DNA from: Paramecium sonneborni
Taxonomy: Eukaryota > Ciliophora > Oligohymenophorea > Peniculida > Parameciidae
Direction: 5' to 3'
Length of the DNA stretch: 64,000 bases
Assembly: GCA_905182985.1 (NCBI GenBank)
Contig: CAJJDN010000042.1
Coordinates: 92,337 to 156,336 of the forward strand
Numbering within the stretch: position 1 is the first letter of the stretch; each line of letters opens with the position of its first letter. Positions 12,644 to 27,200 of the stretch are shown here, piece after piece. Under the pieces are notes generated by a model. The model saw only the letters and a list, made by a program, of their open reading frames with translations. It did not search any database and was not told where the DNA came from. Made by a program: the position numbers and the translations under genes.

Positions 12644-13750
12644 AATCTTAGCTTTATATAACAGATTTTAATGTATTTAAAAATTGTATTTTAGTGTTGA
12701 TTGAATTAGCAAATAAACTTTATGAATTTATGTTAGTAGAAAAATAATCTAAAAGAATGCATGAAAATAATCTTAATCTTGTAAATCAATTAATAACTGA
12801 GAGATAGTATCTTGATTCTAAAAATAATGAATGTGATGCACACGTTTAACTATTAAACTAAAGTCATATTAATTAAAAAGACAATAATCTTAAATTAAAA
12901 TTTTCAGATTAAAAACAAGTATTTATCTAGGGAAATCGTAATTTTAAAGGTTATGTTAAAAAAACAACTAAATTATATGATGATGAATCAAAAAAGGCTT
13001 ATCTTAGTCATATAAATAATGGATTAGAATATTTTTAATCTTAAATAAATCTCTTAATAAAAAGAGCAAAACCAATTAAATTAAGTTTACAAATACTAAT
13101 TAATTATATTTCATGTTAGATTTTATTTCGAAATAAACCAAAAATTATATTAATGAATAAAGCTATGTAAATATTATATTTATTTTTAGGAATCAATTAT
13201 CGAAATAAATTGATTTGTTTAATATCTTAACTAAATTAAATGAAATAGATAAATTAAAAGAAGTTCTCCTGACATCTGAATAATAACTTTTATTTGATTT
13301 TACACCCAAACCTATAATATCTTTGGATTATAAGGATGCTAAGATTAATCGATCTCTTATAGAACAAACATCCAGATGTGATTTTGATATAGAGTAAGGA
13401 TATTTTATTAAAATACTAGAATTTTAAAAAAAGAGAATAAAATCTAAGTAGGAGAAATATACACCAAAAGTATTCATCTTAAAGCTGATTCATAATTATA
13501 TGAACGTATATACAAAGTAATAATAATTATTAAATTGATTTAGGCATACGATAAAGTTTTAAATGGTATTACAGTTTCTAATTAATATGAATAGTAAATA
13601 AACAAATAATTAATCAATTAATTAGGAGCTGAAGTTTAAACCATATTTAAATTATCAAAACTTATTGATTTTTCGGTCTCATTATCTAGAACCTTTAGAA
13701 GAAAAGGGTAAATATTCTAATAAGAAAAATTTGAACCTATAAGTCCTTGA
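11531..13750 (+). CDS. Two-TM ciliate membrane protein, unknown function (691 aa)
   Basis: Start MNQLAQGINYINLGISKFDI; stop TGA 13748-13750. Introns: 12160-12184, 12255-12278, 12673-12694, 13167-13189, 13448-13470 and 13517-13543; the first and fifth end in AAG. A first transmembrane segment lies at residues ~40-60 (FLGGLISIVLFIIILTFF). A second lies near residue 360 (GMQQIFFFFLGIILALY), preceded by a ~300-residue presumably lumenal or extracellular region. The C-terminal ~330 residues are Lys/Gln-rich and cytosolic in appearance. Ciliate genomes carry large families of proteins with this N-TM/loop/TM/tail layout; no biochemical role is known to me. The full gene lies after the N junction. 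Confidence 0.7.
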
Positions 13751-13946
13751 AACTTTTACAAATATGATTAAATAATCGTGAATATAATTTAATCTTATAA
13801 TTTATTATTTATCTTTTTTATTATAATTGTATTTATAATTAGAAATGAGAATATAAAAATATAAACACTAAAACTGATGAATTATTATTAAATAATGATT
13901 TATTTTAAAGTGAATGTAATATTATGAATATAGAAGAATGTTATAT

Positions 13947-14632
13947 TCATTTGTATTACCTTAAGTTGATTTTTTATGTTCTAGCACTTAATGGTTGATT
14001 TGTAATACTTAAAGATATTTAATCTTTTTTTGATTCAGCATTTATAAAAAGTGTTTTGTAACAACTCATAATACCCTAACTTACTGCTGCTTAAAATTAA
14101 GCATTATCATTTGTAAGTTTACGAGTACTTTTAACTTAAACCTTAGGATTAGATATCTCTTGAATAGTTATTTCTTTATCCATTCTAAAACTTTTTTTAT
14201 TTTCATTCATTTAATTTGATTTATTGTAAAGATTGAATTTTCTAACAAAAGTAACTTCAATATTGTCTTGATTCTGATTAATTTATGGTGAGATTTTCTT
14301 ATAAATGACTCCTTATTTAATTTTGCAGGGATCTTAATATTCTCTTGAGTTCATTTTAATCAATTTTTATGAAGAAAACTTAGTTGTATGTTCTTCTAAT
14401 AAAGTAATATGAGTTACATACTTATTTTTTCAACTTAATCACTTGGTGAAAATTGTCTGAAAGACTAAAATTATAAGTTGCTGCTATTAGAATCTTGTTA
14501 AGTAGAACAAGTTAGACTTTAAAAATTCTTTCTGCTTGCCATAAAACTATATTTCTAGAAGTCAATATTAGCTTTAATGGATTGTTTTTTTGATTTTAAA
14601 CTAGTTTCTTTTTTTACAGATTAATTTCTCAT
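13947..14632 (-). CDS. Hypothetical basic protein (219 aa)
   Basis: Start MRNQSVKKETSLKSKKQSIK at 14632; one 26-nt intron at 14396-14421; stop TGA at 13947-13949. Ser/Lys/Gln-rich, with no transmembrane segment and no domain I recognise. It is convergent with the membrane-protein gene ending at 13750, 196 bp away. Confidence 0.6.
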
Positions 14633-15121
14633 TTTATTTAATACAACTATTTTAAATCGTATTGCATAAAAATTCATGATTATAAATAATTAAAAAATTT
14701 AAAAAAGAACTTTTTATAAATAATTATAATATACTTTTATTAATGTGTTTTCAAACTTTTATAGTTTACCATTTCTATTATTATTTACAATTAATATATA
14801 AATATATATATAAAATTAATCGATATCAATTTTATTTATTGATTGAAATCTCATATTGAAAAAATATTAATAATTATTGTTAAAAATGAATCGACATAAA
14901 AAACAATTAAGTTTACCTGGCTCATATTTACCTGTAATATTGGAAAAAAAGACTGCCAAAAGAACTTCAACTTATTAGGATCCTCTCAGTAAATCTCCAG
15001 AAATCAAGAAATTAGAAGCCTTTTTATTAGAGACTTATACAAAGAAGTAAAAAATATCACAAAAATTCTATCTCTTTAAACCGTTACAATGAATGTTTGA
15101 CTCATAATTTTATATTATTAA

Positions 15122-16222
15122 ATGAATAAAGTTGAATTGCCATCTAATTTGAGAATCTAAAATTTTTTGTAAAATGAACTAACAAAAACAGATAAATATG
15201 TTAAATAACATGTAAAAATTTCTACAAAAATTTATTTTTAGGAGAAAGAGCTTAATACTCTATAAAAATACTAAAAAATAATTTCATAAAACTGTCAATC
15301 CAATAAAGAGAAATTATCACAATTATTTTCAAAATAATTTGAACTTGATTAACAATTGAAGGAAAAAAATAATCAAGTAATAAAATTATAATAGATATAG
15401 TTAAAACAAAAGAGATTTTTGAATGAGTAAAGTTATCTTTAATAATAAAAAGAGAAAGATTATTTATAAGCATTGGATTCTTATTGGAGTTATTAATAAA
15501 ATTTTTATCCAAATATTGATTATATGTCAGACTCAGTTGAGAAATCTCGATAACAATTAGTATAATATTATGAACATCAATTATCTTTAGAAGAAAATTA
15601 ATCTGAGAGGAATTAAATAAAATAAAAAATATTTTAATTAAGAGATGCATAAGTACTTAATTTATAATATTTGCAAGATTAAATATAATAAATGTAGAAG
15701 CATAGAAGGTAAAATAAAAAAAGCAGAAAAATTAAGAATATAGAGATTTGATACTTCAGTAGAAAAAATTAAAAAACATGAATAACACATTTTAGATGTG
15801 ATGTATCAGAACTAAATTTTAAGTGAAAGAAAGTCTGATTATTTTAAAAATAAAATTCATATGTTAAAGGAGAAACTTTGTTTATCTGAATTAGAATAAG
15901 GATAGAAAAGATTAGATTAAGTTTCAAAAGCAATTGAAAAAGATAATCATAGATTAAAAGTTAATTTGTTAAAATATTTTAGGTAAAAGTTAATTGTGAA
16001 AAAATAAATCAACAAAATGATTCAATACATATTAATCATTTAGAAGATAAATTAAATAAAATAAGTTCATTAGAGGAAATAAAAAAAATCTTAAAAAAAG
16101 GTAGACATTAGATAACCAACAATATGTAATAATAGAAAAGTGAAATTGTTTAGTAGATAGATGATCTGAGAAATTCCTCTTTAAAATCAAGTATTTATTA
16201 AAGTTAATTGTTATATTATTGA
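15122..16222 (+). CDS. Coiled-coil protein (349 aa or longer)
   Basis: From ATG at 15122 (MNKVELPSNLRIQNFLQNEL) a frame with introns 15709-15736 (AAG) and 15960-15982 runs to TGA at 16220-16222. Nearly the whole protein is Gln/Lys/Leu heptad-like (QFELDQQLKEKNNQVIKLQQ), so a long coiled coil is expected, as in ciliary or cortical structural proteins. A further open stretch starts at ATG 14886 (MNRHKKQLSLPGSYLP) and may be an upstream exon, but I could not find a splice joining it. The next plus-strand gene starts only 22 bp after the stop, so the two could also be one gene with an unresolved intron. Confidence 0.6.
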
Positions 16223-16244
16223 TTTTATAAAATTAAAATAAAAT

Positions 16245-17260
16245 ATGAAACCATAAAAAAGCATCATCAAAGAACTCAAAACTTACTAACAAGATCTTTA
16301 TAAATCAGGAAGAGAAGGAAAATAATTTAGCATTAGTGATTTTCCTAATATTTCAAGGAAACCAATAGAATGGACAGATTGTGATTAGTTTATAAAACTT
16401 CGATAATAAAAATGTGATAAGAAATTAGCTATTAGATTATGTTAGTAATATAAGATCCATAGATCTTAGTAACAATTTTATGAGACTTTACATAATGTGA
16501 ATATGGAGAATGTTGGATTTAAAAAGATATAAAGTGTAATAATATTAATCTAATATAGTCAACTTCATTTTTATTAAGATAGATTCGATAAAATTAATTT
16601 GTTAAATAAAAATTTAGAATGGAATTTTAAGAGACCTAAATTGAAAATAAAATGTCTACAATTTTAGATAATTCGTTTCAGAAATTTTAAAAATCTTTAG
16701 ATAAACATTTAGAAATTGAGAAAGATTAATCTCATAAATTTAATTTAAAATATATGACAAAGGAAGAATTATATTCAAAATTATAGAAATTGTAAATTAT
16801 ATCAAAATTTAAGAAAAGTTATTCCAAAATAAAATCTATCCATGGATCATTCTCCAACTATCAATTCTTTACATTTAAATTTATTAAATCCTTCAGGAAA
16901 TTCTGTAAAATATTTATCTATTAAAAGGTACATATTTCACAAACTGAACGTATGTCATCAAAACAATTTATTCCTTATTCTACTGTAAGAGAAAATAGAG
17001 AATCAAATGCTAGTATTAAATAGTAATTTACGAAATTATAAAATTATCGACATAGCAATCCATCTTTTAAAATAATCAAATAAAATTAAGAAGTTAGAGC
17101 ATCACTTAACTTTTAAGTCAATTTAACCAAAGAAATTAAAAGCATGCAACTTATAGGTAATCAAAATGATATACCAGAAACTAAAAAAGTACATAAAAGG
17201 CATTTAACTAATTATGATATCACAGGAAACACAGGCATTTTTTAATAAATAAATTGTTGA
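16245..17260 (+). CDS. Hypothetical protein (315 aa)
   Basis: Start MKPQKSIIKELKTYQQDLYK; introns 16536-16558, 16792-16813 and 16905-16927, the last two ending in AAG; stop TGA 17258-17260. With these three removed the frame is exactly continuous. No domain is recognised. The C-terminal half is polar and Ser/Asn-rich. It is either an independent gene or the C-terminal part of the preceding coiled-coil gene. Confidence 0.6.
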
Positions 17261-17347
17261 ATTAAATATAAATTTTTCTTTAAATATAAATTAATTAAAA
17301 CTTTATAAACATTTTAGATTAATTAACTTTAAAGAATATTGTCTAAA

Positions 17348-18360
17348 ATGAAAGTTCAAAGAAGAAGCCTTTCTAAGGAAATAAAAGCATAAAGATCATT
17401 ATTATTTAAGTATCTTTTAATATTATAAAGTTAATCAGTAGTTTCTTCTATATGTCCCAAAATGTACTAAAACTAATTAATTGATTATAAAAATGTTGAA
17501 ACCTTTATAAAACTTAGATAAATGAATTGTGACAAGAGTATATCATTGCTTAATTGTTCAAAATAAATAAATAGAATAGATGAATCAATGATTTAAGTTA
17601 AATGTAATAATAAAGAAGTAGTTGATAATTCTAATAATGTAAGATATTATAAATATAATTAGACTAGAAACATAGCTAGATAGGTGTTAAAAGAATGTTT
17701 ATAAAGAAGAAAATAAAAATTGGTGAGAACAGATGACTTATTTGAAAATTCTTATTTACTTGAGGAAAAATCTGCAAATGATTACTAAAGTTCACTTAAC
17801 AAACATATTGAGGATTCCAAGTAATTATAAGGGTCAATCTAATTTAATTTAGAAAAATTATCAAGACATTAACTTTATTAAAAGTTAAAAGATTTGTAAT
17901 TTTTATTTTTGAATATTAGAAACAAAAACTTTAATCTAAATCAAAAATAAGAAATTAGCAATGAAAAATATGAATTCTCAAATCAGAAAAAGTTAAATTT
18001 AATGGAAGTATAAATAAATCTAAAAATTAGATAACTTTGCATAGTACTGTAGAACCTAGTAATACAGAGATTTCTCCTATTACTATATTTAATGATACAC
18101 AAAATAAAATAATTAAGGATAAATTAAAATTATTAGTATCCCCTTTAAATCCTATTTAAAATCATAAAAAAAGACAATCAACAATTCCTTACTTTCCAAA
18201 AAATGCATTAAACATAAAATTAAATTAGATTAATTTTATGAATTAAGATAATTAAAATCTTACATCAACTAATACAAGTAATATTAATTCGTTAATGAGA
18301 AATAAATCTTATCTTTATAGTCGAGAAATAAAAAGAATTCACATTCATAGTGAATCATGA
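17348..18360 (+). CDS. Hypothetical protein (322 aa)
   Basis: Start MKVQRRSLSKEIKAQRSLLF; introns 17410-17430 (21 nt, AAG) and 18008-18030 (23 nt); stop TGA 18358-18360. Asn/Lys/Gln-rich, with a helical middle (QVLKECLQRRKQKLVRTDD) and a Ser/Thr/Asn-rich tail. No known domain. It is convergent with the HECT ligase gene, whose stop lies 84 bp away. Confidence 0.6.
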
Positions 18361-18444
18361 TTAATTAATTTATTTAATTTATTTTAAAAATAATTTTGAA
18401 ATTTATTACTCTGCATATTTTACTAAAAAATTATATTTATAAAC

Positions 18445-21182
18445 TCAACTCAAATCAAATCCAGATCCTGATTCTTTTAATGATTTTAACAATTTTTCTC
18501 TTACAATTTCTTTTGAATTATATTCTGGTAAATCAATTCTATTAAAACTAATAAAATAAATAATAAAATATTACCATGCATGAGCTTTAATAAAATGTTC
18601 AGAATTAAAATCTTTCGATATTGAAAATTTTTTAGGTCCATTTGGTCCTCTTAAATTTTTAAATCCTCCAAATGGAACTAAAGGACTACCAGTTGAGAAC
18701 ATTAAAAAATCTGATTTTTCTGAATCACTTAAAGTTTTTAAAACTTCCCAAAACCATAAAACAGTCTAATTATTTTTGTCATAATTCACATATTCTGTAT
18801 TTGCCTAAAGATCATCAACTAAATTATAATATAATAATTTTTACCATCTACTTATGGAACTCCAATAATTAATTTCTATAAATCTCTCCAATCCATATAA
18901 GAAAAATACTCTTTAGGTATAATATCAAAGAATCCTTCTCTTAAAACTTGAATTTAACCTTTAATTTCATCTAACATCATCTTTTTACTAATTACTTCAC
19001 ATATTAATCTTTTATGTTTGACAGTAACATTAGACTATAATTATAAAAATACTTCTTATAATTTAATTTATTTAAGAGCTTCATCACTTAATTATCTTTT
19101 CTTATTCTTTCTTATTAATCTTTTCTTTTCTCTATTTTCCATATCTTCAGCAGTAATATCTTCTGATCTTTTCTTTTATTATTAATCTTCTTAGTCTTTA
19201 TTCTTTTATAAAAAATATTAAATCAAATCTTATTTAAAAGGAACTTCTTAATTTTATTTTTATTTTTCTTATTATTATAATTATTTTGGTTAATCCTTTT
19301 ATTTTGATTAATCTTATTAAACTTTTTCTCCTTATTATTGTTAATCTAATTATTTCTGTTATTCAATTTATTAATCCTATTAAATTTCTATTGGATTTTT
19401 CTCCAAATATTCTTAAAGAATATCAGCAAAAATGTACTTTTTATGATATTCAATAAATTAAGCATATTCTTCTGGAATCCAAAATTCAAATAAATCTTTA
19501 TATTAAACTTAAGTATCATCATTCATAAATTTAATAAAAGTATCATAATAACCTTCATTATAATGTTCTAAATCATCAAAATTAGGTTTCTTTTAAAGAA
19601 TCATTTTAAAAATAGTTGGAATAAAATATACAGGTAATAATAATCCATCATAAATACTTTTTGCTACAATTCTACCTAAAAGTCTATAATAATTCATATC
19701 TTCATTAGCTTTTTTATTTTGATTAATTTTATAAAATCTTTTTGTAGTCAATTCAAATTTATCAGTTTATAATATATCTTTTACAAGATTTGTCATCCAT
19801 TCTTTTCTAATTCCTCCTTCATCTTATCCTCTTTCTCCTTAATATCTTATTTTAATCTCACTTCTTCTAAATTTATTTTTTTCAACTTGTAAAACTTTTT
19901 CTAATGATTATTATAATCTTGATTCTCTTACAATATTAAATTCAATAGTTTCACTCTATCTTCCCCTTTATTTTTAATTAGGTTTTTCATTTATTCTTAA
20001 AGTTTCTAAATCCATCTCAAAAAAGTGTTTCTTATTTTCAAAAGAAACAATCTAACTCATTTTAAAAAATACAAAACCCAGTGGATCAATTTCTTTAAAT
20101 AATTTTATTGGATTTTATGAATAACTTAATTTCAAATCTTAAGTTATTTACTATAATCGTTAATTAATCAAATAATTGATTATCCTCTTTCCATTTATAC
20201 ATAAATATGTAAATAATTCATCAATTTTCATTTACATTTCATTCTCATTTCTTACTGATGAAAATGATCTCTTTAAATGGATTGTTTATGTTTATAATAA
20301 TCCAAATTAAAGAGAATTCGTAGCTGAACCACTTAAATTCCTCTCAAAAAAATTTGTCTCTGAATTAATTTTTTCTGTATATTCTTAAGAATTTAGTTCT
20401 TCATGCACATTTTAATAGAGTCTTAAAAAACATTCTAAAAGTGGATAAAGTTTTTTCTATAATAATTCTAATGATCTAGATCCTTTGTAATTAAAAATTA
20501 AAAGTAAAGTTTCAACAACATTTAACCATAAATGATGTGTTTATCTAGTTTATAAAAAATTAATAAATTTAGTTCTAATATCTTTTTTAACTGATTAATC
20601 AATATCACTTGTAGTATCAATACTTTTACCTTATTAATTTAATTTAAATTTCTTTTTATCCATCTAAATTTATTATCTGGTTTATGTAGAACTTGGTTTA
20701 CTAGCTAATTTATTAGTTTAATCTGAAATCATTAAATCAAGATTGAGAAATCCTGTAATTGCAATAAAGCATCTTTAAATAATATTTGGATCAGGAGTTT
20801 TTTAATTTAACTCTTTGATTATTTCATTTTCTATATTGTTAAGTACTTAATATTGTTCAGGATCATAATCTTTCATCTTTTCTCTTTGATTTGTTATTTC
20901 TCGAAGTTATTTTCTTTTTTTATCTAATTCAAAGTTAAATATTTTTGATTGTTGAATGATATATTTTGTTAATTCATTAATTGCATGTTCTATTTTTAAT
21001 TTATCATTTGCATAAGAATTCAAAATATTAATAATTTCATTAGAATTTCCTTCTCTTAATAATGGGTTATTAAGACTTTTGCACAGAGATGTAATAATAT
21101 CAATTTCAACATGAGAAATTTTTGCACTAACTTTTCTTTCCCTTTTAGATAATTATTAATTGAATTCATTTTCATCTAATTC

Positions 21183-21234
<52 letters not shown>

Positions 21235-24200
21235 TACTATTCTTATTATTGTTATTCTTATTCTTATTACTATTATTATTATTATTATTATTATACTTCT
21301 TATTATTATTATTGTTATTTTTAATCTTCTTATATTTTCTATTAATTTGATTATTACATGTATTATGAATGTTATCTAATCTATTAAAATTATTATAATT
21401 ATTAATGTTATTGTAAGACGGATATTTATGAGATAGGAAATTGTGGAATAGGTTATTTAGGTTAAGGAGGTATTTAAGGTTACATTTAAGTAATTGAAAC
21501 ATTCGATACTTATCTAAAAGGAGATTAAATTTCAGCGTGTTTAAATTGTAGTGATTTGAATGTAAACGATGCTTAATCCCAAGAATCCTAAGACTCTTAA
21601 TTTTTATCGGCGAATGTTTTGAGAATCAAATCGCGAAATTGAATATCTTCATTTCGGTTTAATTGGGAAAATAAATCAAAGATTTTACTTTCATCAATTC
21701 CTCCACTATATATAGCTGCTTACCTTCTCATAATTTTATATAGATTTTCATCATCAACCTTTTTAGTTTTATCTTTATCATCAGTTGTAATCATAAGAGA
21801 GCCTCTAATAATTTGAATTAAGTAAGACAAGTGTAAATTAGTTTGGTTGGCTAATAAAGGTGTCAATAATATATCTAGAATATATAAATTTATAATACTT
21901 TTTTCAATTGGTATGTAAGACTCAGCATTATGAAATAGAGTAATAAAAGAAATATTTTTTTCTGAGTAAATGTTGATTTAATTAATAAGAAAGACTAATG
22001 GATTTTCAAGATCATCTTCTTAAGTTAATTCATCTATATTTTCTTCTTCTATTATAAACTATTCTTTTATTTATTGTCCCTTTGCTAGATTGGCCTTTTC
22101 TCTTTTATTAAGTATTGGACTTAGTTATAATGATTCTGAAAGTAAATCTCTTAAATTATTAGAAGGAATTTTCTAACTAACTAAATACAAAATTTGAAGA
22201 GTTAATTCTAAATTATTTTTTTATTCTTAATATAGTAAAAGTAATTGAATGAGTAATTTAAATCCAAGACGAGAACTCTTACTAATTTATCTTAAAAGAT
22301 TAAAAGGAAATTATTAAAAGTTATTTTAATCTAACAAAAGAGAAATTAACATTTCTAATAGTAAGTTATCGGTAATTTAAAGTTACTATTCATCAGGATG
22401 AATTAATATTTTTTATGGAATATCTATTAATTTTGGTTATAAGGCAAGAATGTCTTCTGGATGAATAAGACTTTATAATTTAGCTTTTAGTAGTCCTTAA
22501 TCATGTAAATCTTTTGGCATTCCATTAAGTACAACTCTGCTTTGTAAAATATGACAGGAAATTTAAGTTAAAATTCTTTATTATTTTAATGGAGTATCAT
22601 TTATATTAATTGATAAAGAATTAGCTAAATAATCTTATTAAAGTTGATTAGGTGCTTAACCAAATTTAGAATAGAAACATGCAGTTCCAGATTAGATTTG
22701 TAAATGATTTAATGATCCATTTAAATAATAGGATAAATAATGTTGTATCGATTCAATTTATATAGTATGATAAAAGGGAGATGATAAAAGTAATCTATTT
22801 ATAGAATGTATATATTCCACTGTATATTTTAATTGGTTTTCATAAGCTTTAGAGATTAATGATTTCTTATTCTCAAAATACTCATTCGAACTAAAATATA
22901 AACCAACAATAGATGTAATCCAGTTTTTATAATCATTTTATTAATAAACAATATTTTAAGTTGAAATCTAAAATTCAGGTATTGGAAAATAATAGGTTTT
23001 CTAGTCTAAATTACAAAATAGTATATTTAAATCTTTTTAAGGAAAGATATTATGTGGATTTTCTTTATGAATTCTTTCTTCATCTCTATTTATTGTACAT
23101 TTTGACATAAAATCATTTTCATATGAATAATAGTCACCCCAAGAATTTATGCTTGAGTAATTGGCTTTATATTTAATTTAATTATTTTCAATTTAGAAAA
23201 TATCTTGATCAGAATCTGAATCACTTTAATCTTCATCTAACTATTTTTGATTATTATTTTTTTAATTGTTGAAGTTTCTTCTAGACTAATATAAAGGCCA
23301 AACAATTTCTTATTAATGTTCATCTTTAAGAGTTTGTTAAACCTATGGATGTGAAATAAAATGTTAAGCTGAACCTTAAGTACTTTTAAAATTAGGATAT
23401 AATTGATAACAAATTAATTAGTTCTTTAAACAATGTAGATAATGAAATTGAAATGTATCAAAATCCACACTTTACTATAATCTAAATACATCTCCAAATT
23501 TATCTAATTTGATATGTTCAAAATACACTTGAGACTATAAAAATGGTTCCAATATTTTAGCGATAGTTTATTGATACAATTTAACAAATTACTTATTTTC
23601 ACATTACCTTACACTATTTAAAGTACTAATAATTATTGGAACAATATTCATTTATGATCTCTAATCAGTTAATATCAATAAACAGTTTTATAATGTCAAT
23701 GTTTATGTAAATAATACTAATAATTATAATACATGATAAAACTTTTATAAAACATTATTGTTCTAATCAATAGGTAACTCATTTAATAGTAATTGGAGTA
23801 CTTCTTAACCCAAAATTACTCCATAACCAAATGATAACATATTAATATCACTTAAGTAATTATGCATAAAATTAGAAAGTTTATCAATTCCTATCCAAGT
23901 TAAATATTTAATTATAAATTCTATAAATGTAATTTTATTATTCTAATTATCAACTTGAATTGGTAAAGACACCTTCAATTATCGTAAATATAATATTAAT
24001 TAAGGTATTTTGATAATAAGCATCTCTATTATTCTTAATAATTGATCCCAACCATAAAGATACATTCTATTATCATCTTTGTATTAATTTAATTTAATAT
24101 TAAAGACTTATTCAACAAATCTAAAATTCTCTTCAAAAAATCTATCAACTATTGTTTAAGCTATAATATCAATCAACTTAATAAAATTAGAATTCAATTA

Positions 24201-27200
24201 TGGTTCTATAATATGATTTAATTCAAATCTTATGATAATATCAGTCTGAGTTAATTAAAGCAACTCCTTCTCTTTCTCTTTTAATAATCTCTCTTATTCT
24301 TTCGTTAATTTTACACTTGTCTATAATGAAGATTATCTAGTTGCATGAACTCTAGATAACTCTGAATATGTATCACTTATACTAAGACTGTCCTATTCAA
24401 TTATTATCTTATACACCATTGGATTATTCACCAAAACAGGATGAAACTATAATAAATATGATAATGGACATTCAATATATCTTTAAGGCATCTTAACATG
24501 ATGCAATTCCTCTAAATTCTTTATCTATTATGCATGCCAATCTATATGCTCATTTAACATTATCTATTTCAAAATCATCAATATTAAATCCTTTGCTGTT
24601 CTACAATCTATTCCTATCAAATAAATCAAATTTTCTAAAAATACTGGTTGTGATTCCTCATATTCCATATAACTTGTATTAATTTTCATTCCTAATAAAA
24701 TTTCTAATAATGTAGAGTTATCTTGTTTCTATCTTTTTGTAAGTATTTCATATAACTTACTTTAATTGTGCAAACCAAAATTATTTAAACATTACAATAA
24801 TTAAGTTATTACCTATTTATCAGTAACAAATCTTCTTTATATCAATTATCTCAAATAAATGCTATTTTATGTTGAATCTCTCTCTTCTCTTAAACCTTTA
24901 TTACTATTTACATAAGTATCAATCTCATTTAATAAATTATGAGTCTTTTATGATTCTTCTTATAACTATAAATTCATTATGCATATTTATATCAAAAATT
25001 CTATATATATTTCTATATTATTCCAATATCTTTCTAATAACTAATCATGCATATTTTGTTAATTCATCACAAATCTTATTAAGTATTTCTAGGCTTCCTA
25101 CAATTCCTTACAGAATAGTCTTAATGTACTAAATTTATTTTCAAATAACACATTTAATTCATTTGTTAGTTATTGGGCCTTTTAGCATATCTCTGTGTAA
25201 CTTAATTCAGAAATATTTATTTATTCTAATTCTTTATACTCATTTTTGTTTTATATTATCATCTAATCATTCATATCCTAAATCAAAGTGAATCCTATCT
25301 AAATCATCTCCTAAAATGATAAAACAAATTTCTATTCTTTCTAACACTCTAAATCAATTAAAATCACATTTTAATATATTTTTTCATGTTCCTATTATGA
25401 AATCTATTACAAAAGTGCTAACAATTACAAAGAATGGTAAAATAAATTCATTTTTTTATTTAAATCGTTACCCTACTATGATCTAAATTCTTATAAAGTT
25501 ACAAAAATATAATCCAATATTTTCTAAATATGTTATTATTTTTTAGCAATAGTGAATAAATATTCTAAAAGATTACTATTAGATTTTTAACCCTTTAATT
25601 ATTAATCTAAAAGTTAGTTAATGAGTTCATCTAATTTCTATTAAAAATCATTGATTACCACCTAAATTCTTTCTTGTAATGTTAGTTATGGATCAAATAA
25701 AGGGAAGTTTTAATTTAAAATCCTCAAAAAAAAATCATTGTCAGTAATGGCTATGATTTTCTATTTTTATTCTTATTCAATTAAATTCTTAGCATCAGTT
25801 TAAATTTATTAATTAATTTGATAAGTTTCTGAATTTTCACCTTTAATTTCTGATTCAAAAATTAGATCTTCCAAATCTTCTTCATCATCTGATATTCTTC
25901 CATTAAATATCATATCAAGAACAACAGATAATTCAGGAACCTCCGCTCTTTGGATAGCTTTCTTAGCTAATTTTGGATTAAACCCCATTTCTTCAACTCT
26001 ATCTAAAATTCCCTAAATTTCTGGTTTATCAAAAATTGATTTCTTTTATTCTTTTGTATCTTTACCTTATTGTAATTGATTGTGCTCTTATTGAGGTGCT
26101 TAATCTATTTACTCTAAACCTCCTAATTTTCTTAAATCCTATATTTAAGTATCTTTAATTAAATATAATCTTTAAATAAGTTATTCTAATAAATTCTTTA
26201 ATGGACCTTCACAATTACCACAAAGAAGTGAGCCAATCATTTCTCTAAGCAAATGAGTTTAAGAAAGTATTAATTCATTGAAGATCTATTCTAATTATTA
26301 TGGATCAATTATGTATAAATCAGATAATTGAATTTTATCCAAAAGCATTTTTTTGAAAATTGATTATTTTATGATATTGTCTATATGTAAATTAAAAGCT
26401 TCAATAAAACTAGGTAGAATTTTCTTGACAACCTCTTATTCTTTATTATTATTTAATGGTAGTTTTTAAACATTATCTATATGTTTCATCATATCAATTA
26501 AATCTAAATAAAAAGATTTGTTTTAATAACAAATAAATGTGAATTATATTGGTTAATTCTGTTATTCTAAATTTTAAAATAGATTTAAAAAAAACTTGAA
26601 AGACTTAAGAATGTCTTACATGTAAGTAACATGTGAAATCAATTTTAATCCTTAAGANTTACAAAAATATAATCCAATATTTTCTAAATATGTTATTATT
26701 TTTTAGCAATAGTGAATAAATATTCTAAAAGATTACTATTAGATTTTTAACCCTTTAATTATTAATCTAAAAGTTAGTTAATGAGTTCATCTAATTTCTA
26801 TTAAAAATCATTGATTACCACCTAAATTCTTTCTTGTAATGTTAGTTATGGATCAAATAAAGGGAAGTTTTAATTTAAAATCCTCAAAAAAAAATCATTG
26901 TCAGTAATGGCTATGATTTTCTATTTTTATTCTTATTCAATTAAATTCTTAGCATCAGTTTAAATTTATTAATTAATTTGATAAGTTTCTGAATTTTCAC
27001 CTTTAATTTCTGATTCAAAAATTAGATCTTCCAAATCTTCTTCATCATCTGATATTCTTCCATTAAATATCATATCAAGAACAACAGATAATTCAGGAAC
27101 CTCCGCTCTTTGGATAGCTTTCTTAGCTAATTTTGGATTAAACCCCATTTCTTCAACTCTATCTAAAATTCCCTAAATTTCTGGTTTATCAAAAATTGAT

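Noticed and set aside
10413..13750. Genuine tandem gene duplication of the membrane protein
   Set aside because: The copies match perfectly, sit on either side of an N and end mid-gene; two other N positions show the same layout, so assembly overlap is the simpler reading.
15252..15650. 132-residue hydrophobic minus-strand frame
   Set aside because: Complement of a Gln/Lys-rich coiled-coil gene on the plus strand.
21176..21502. Poly-Asn minus-strand frame
   Set aside because: It is the wrong frame; the frame joined to the HECT ligase reads the same tract as polyQ/E coded by TAA, TAG and GAA.
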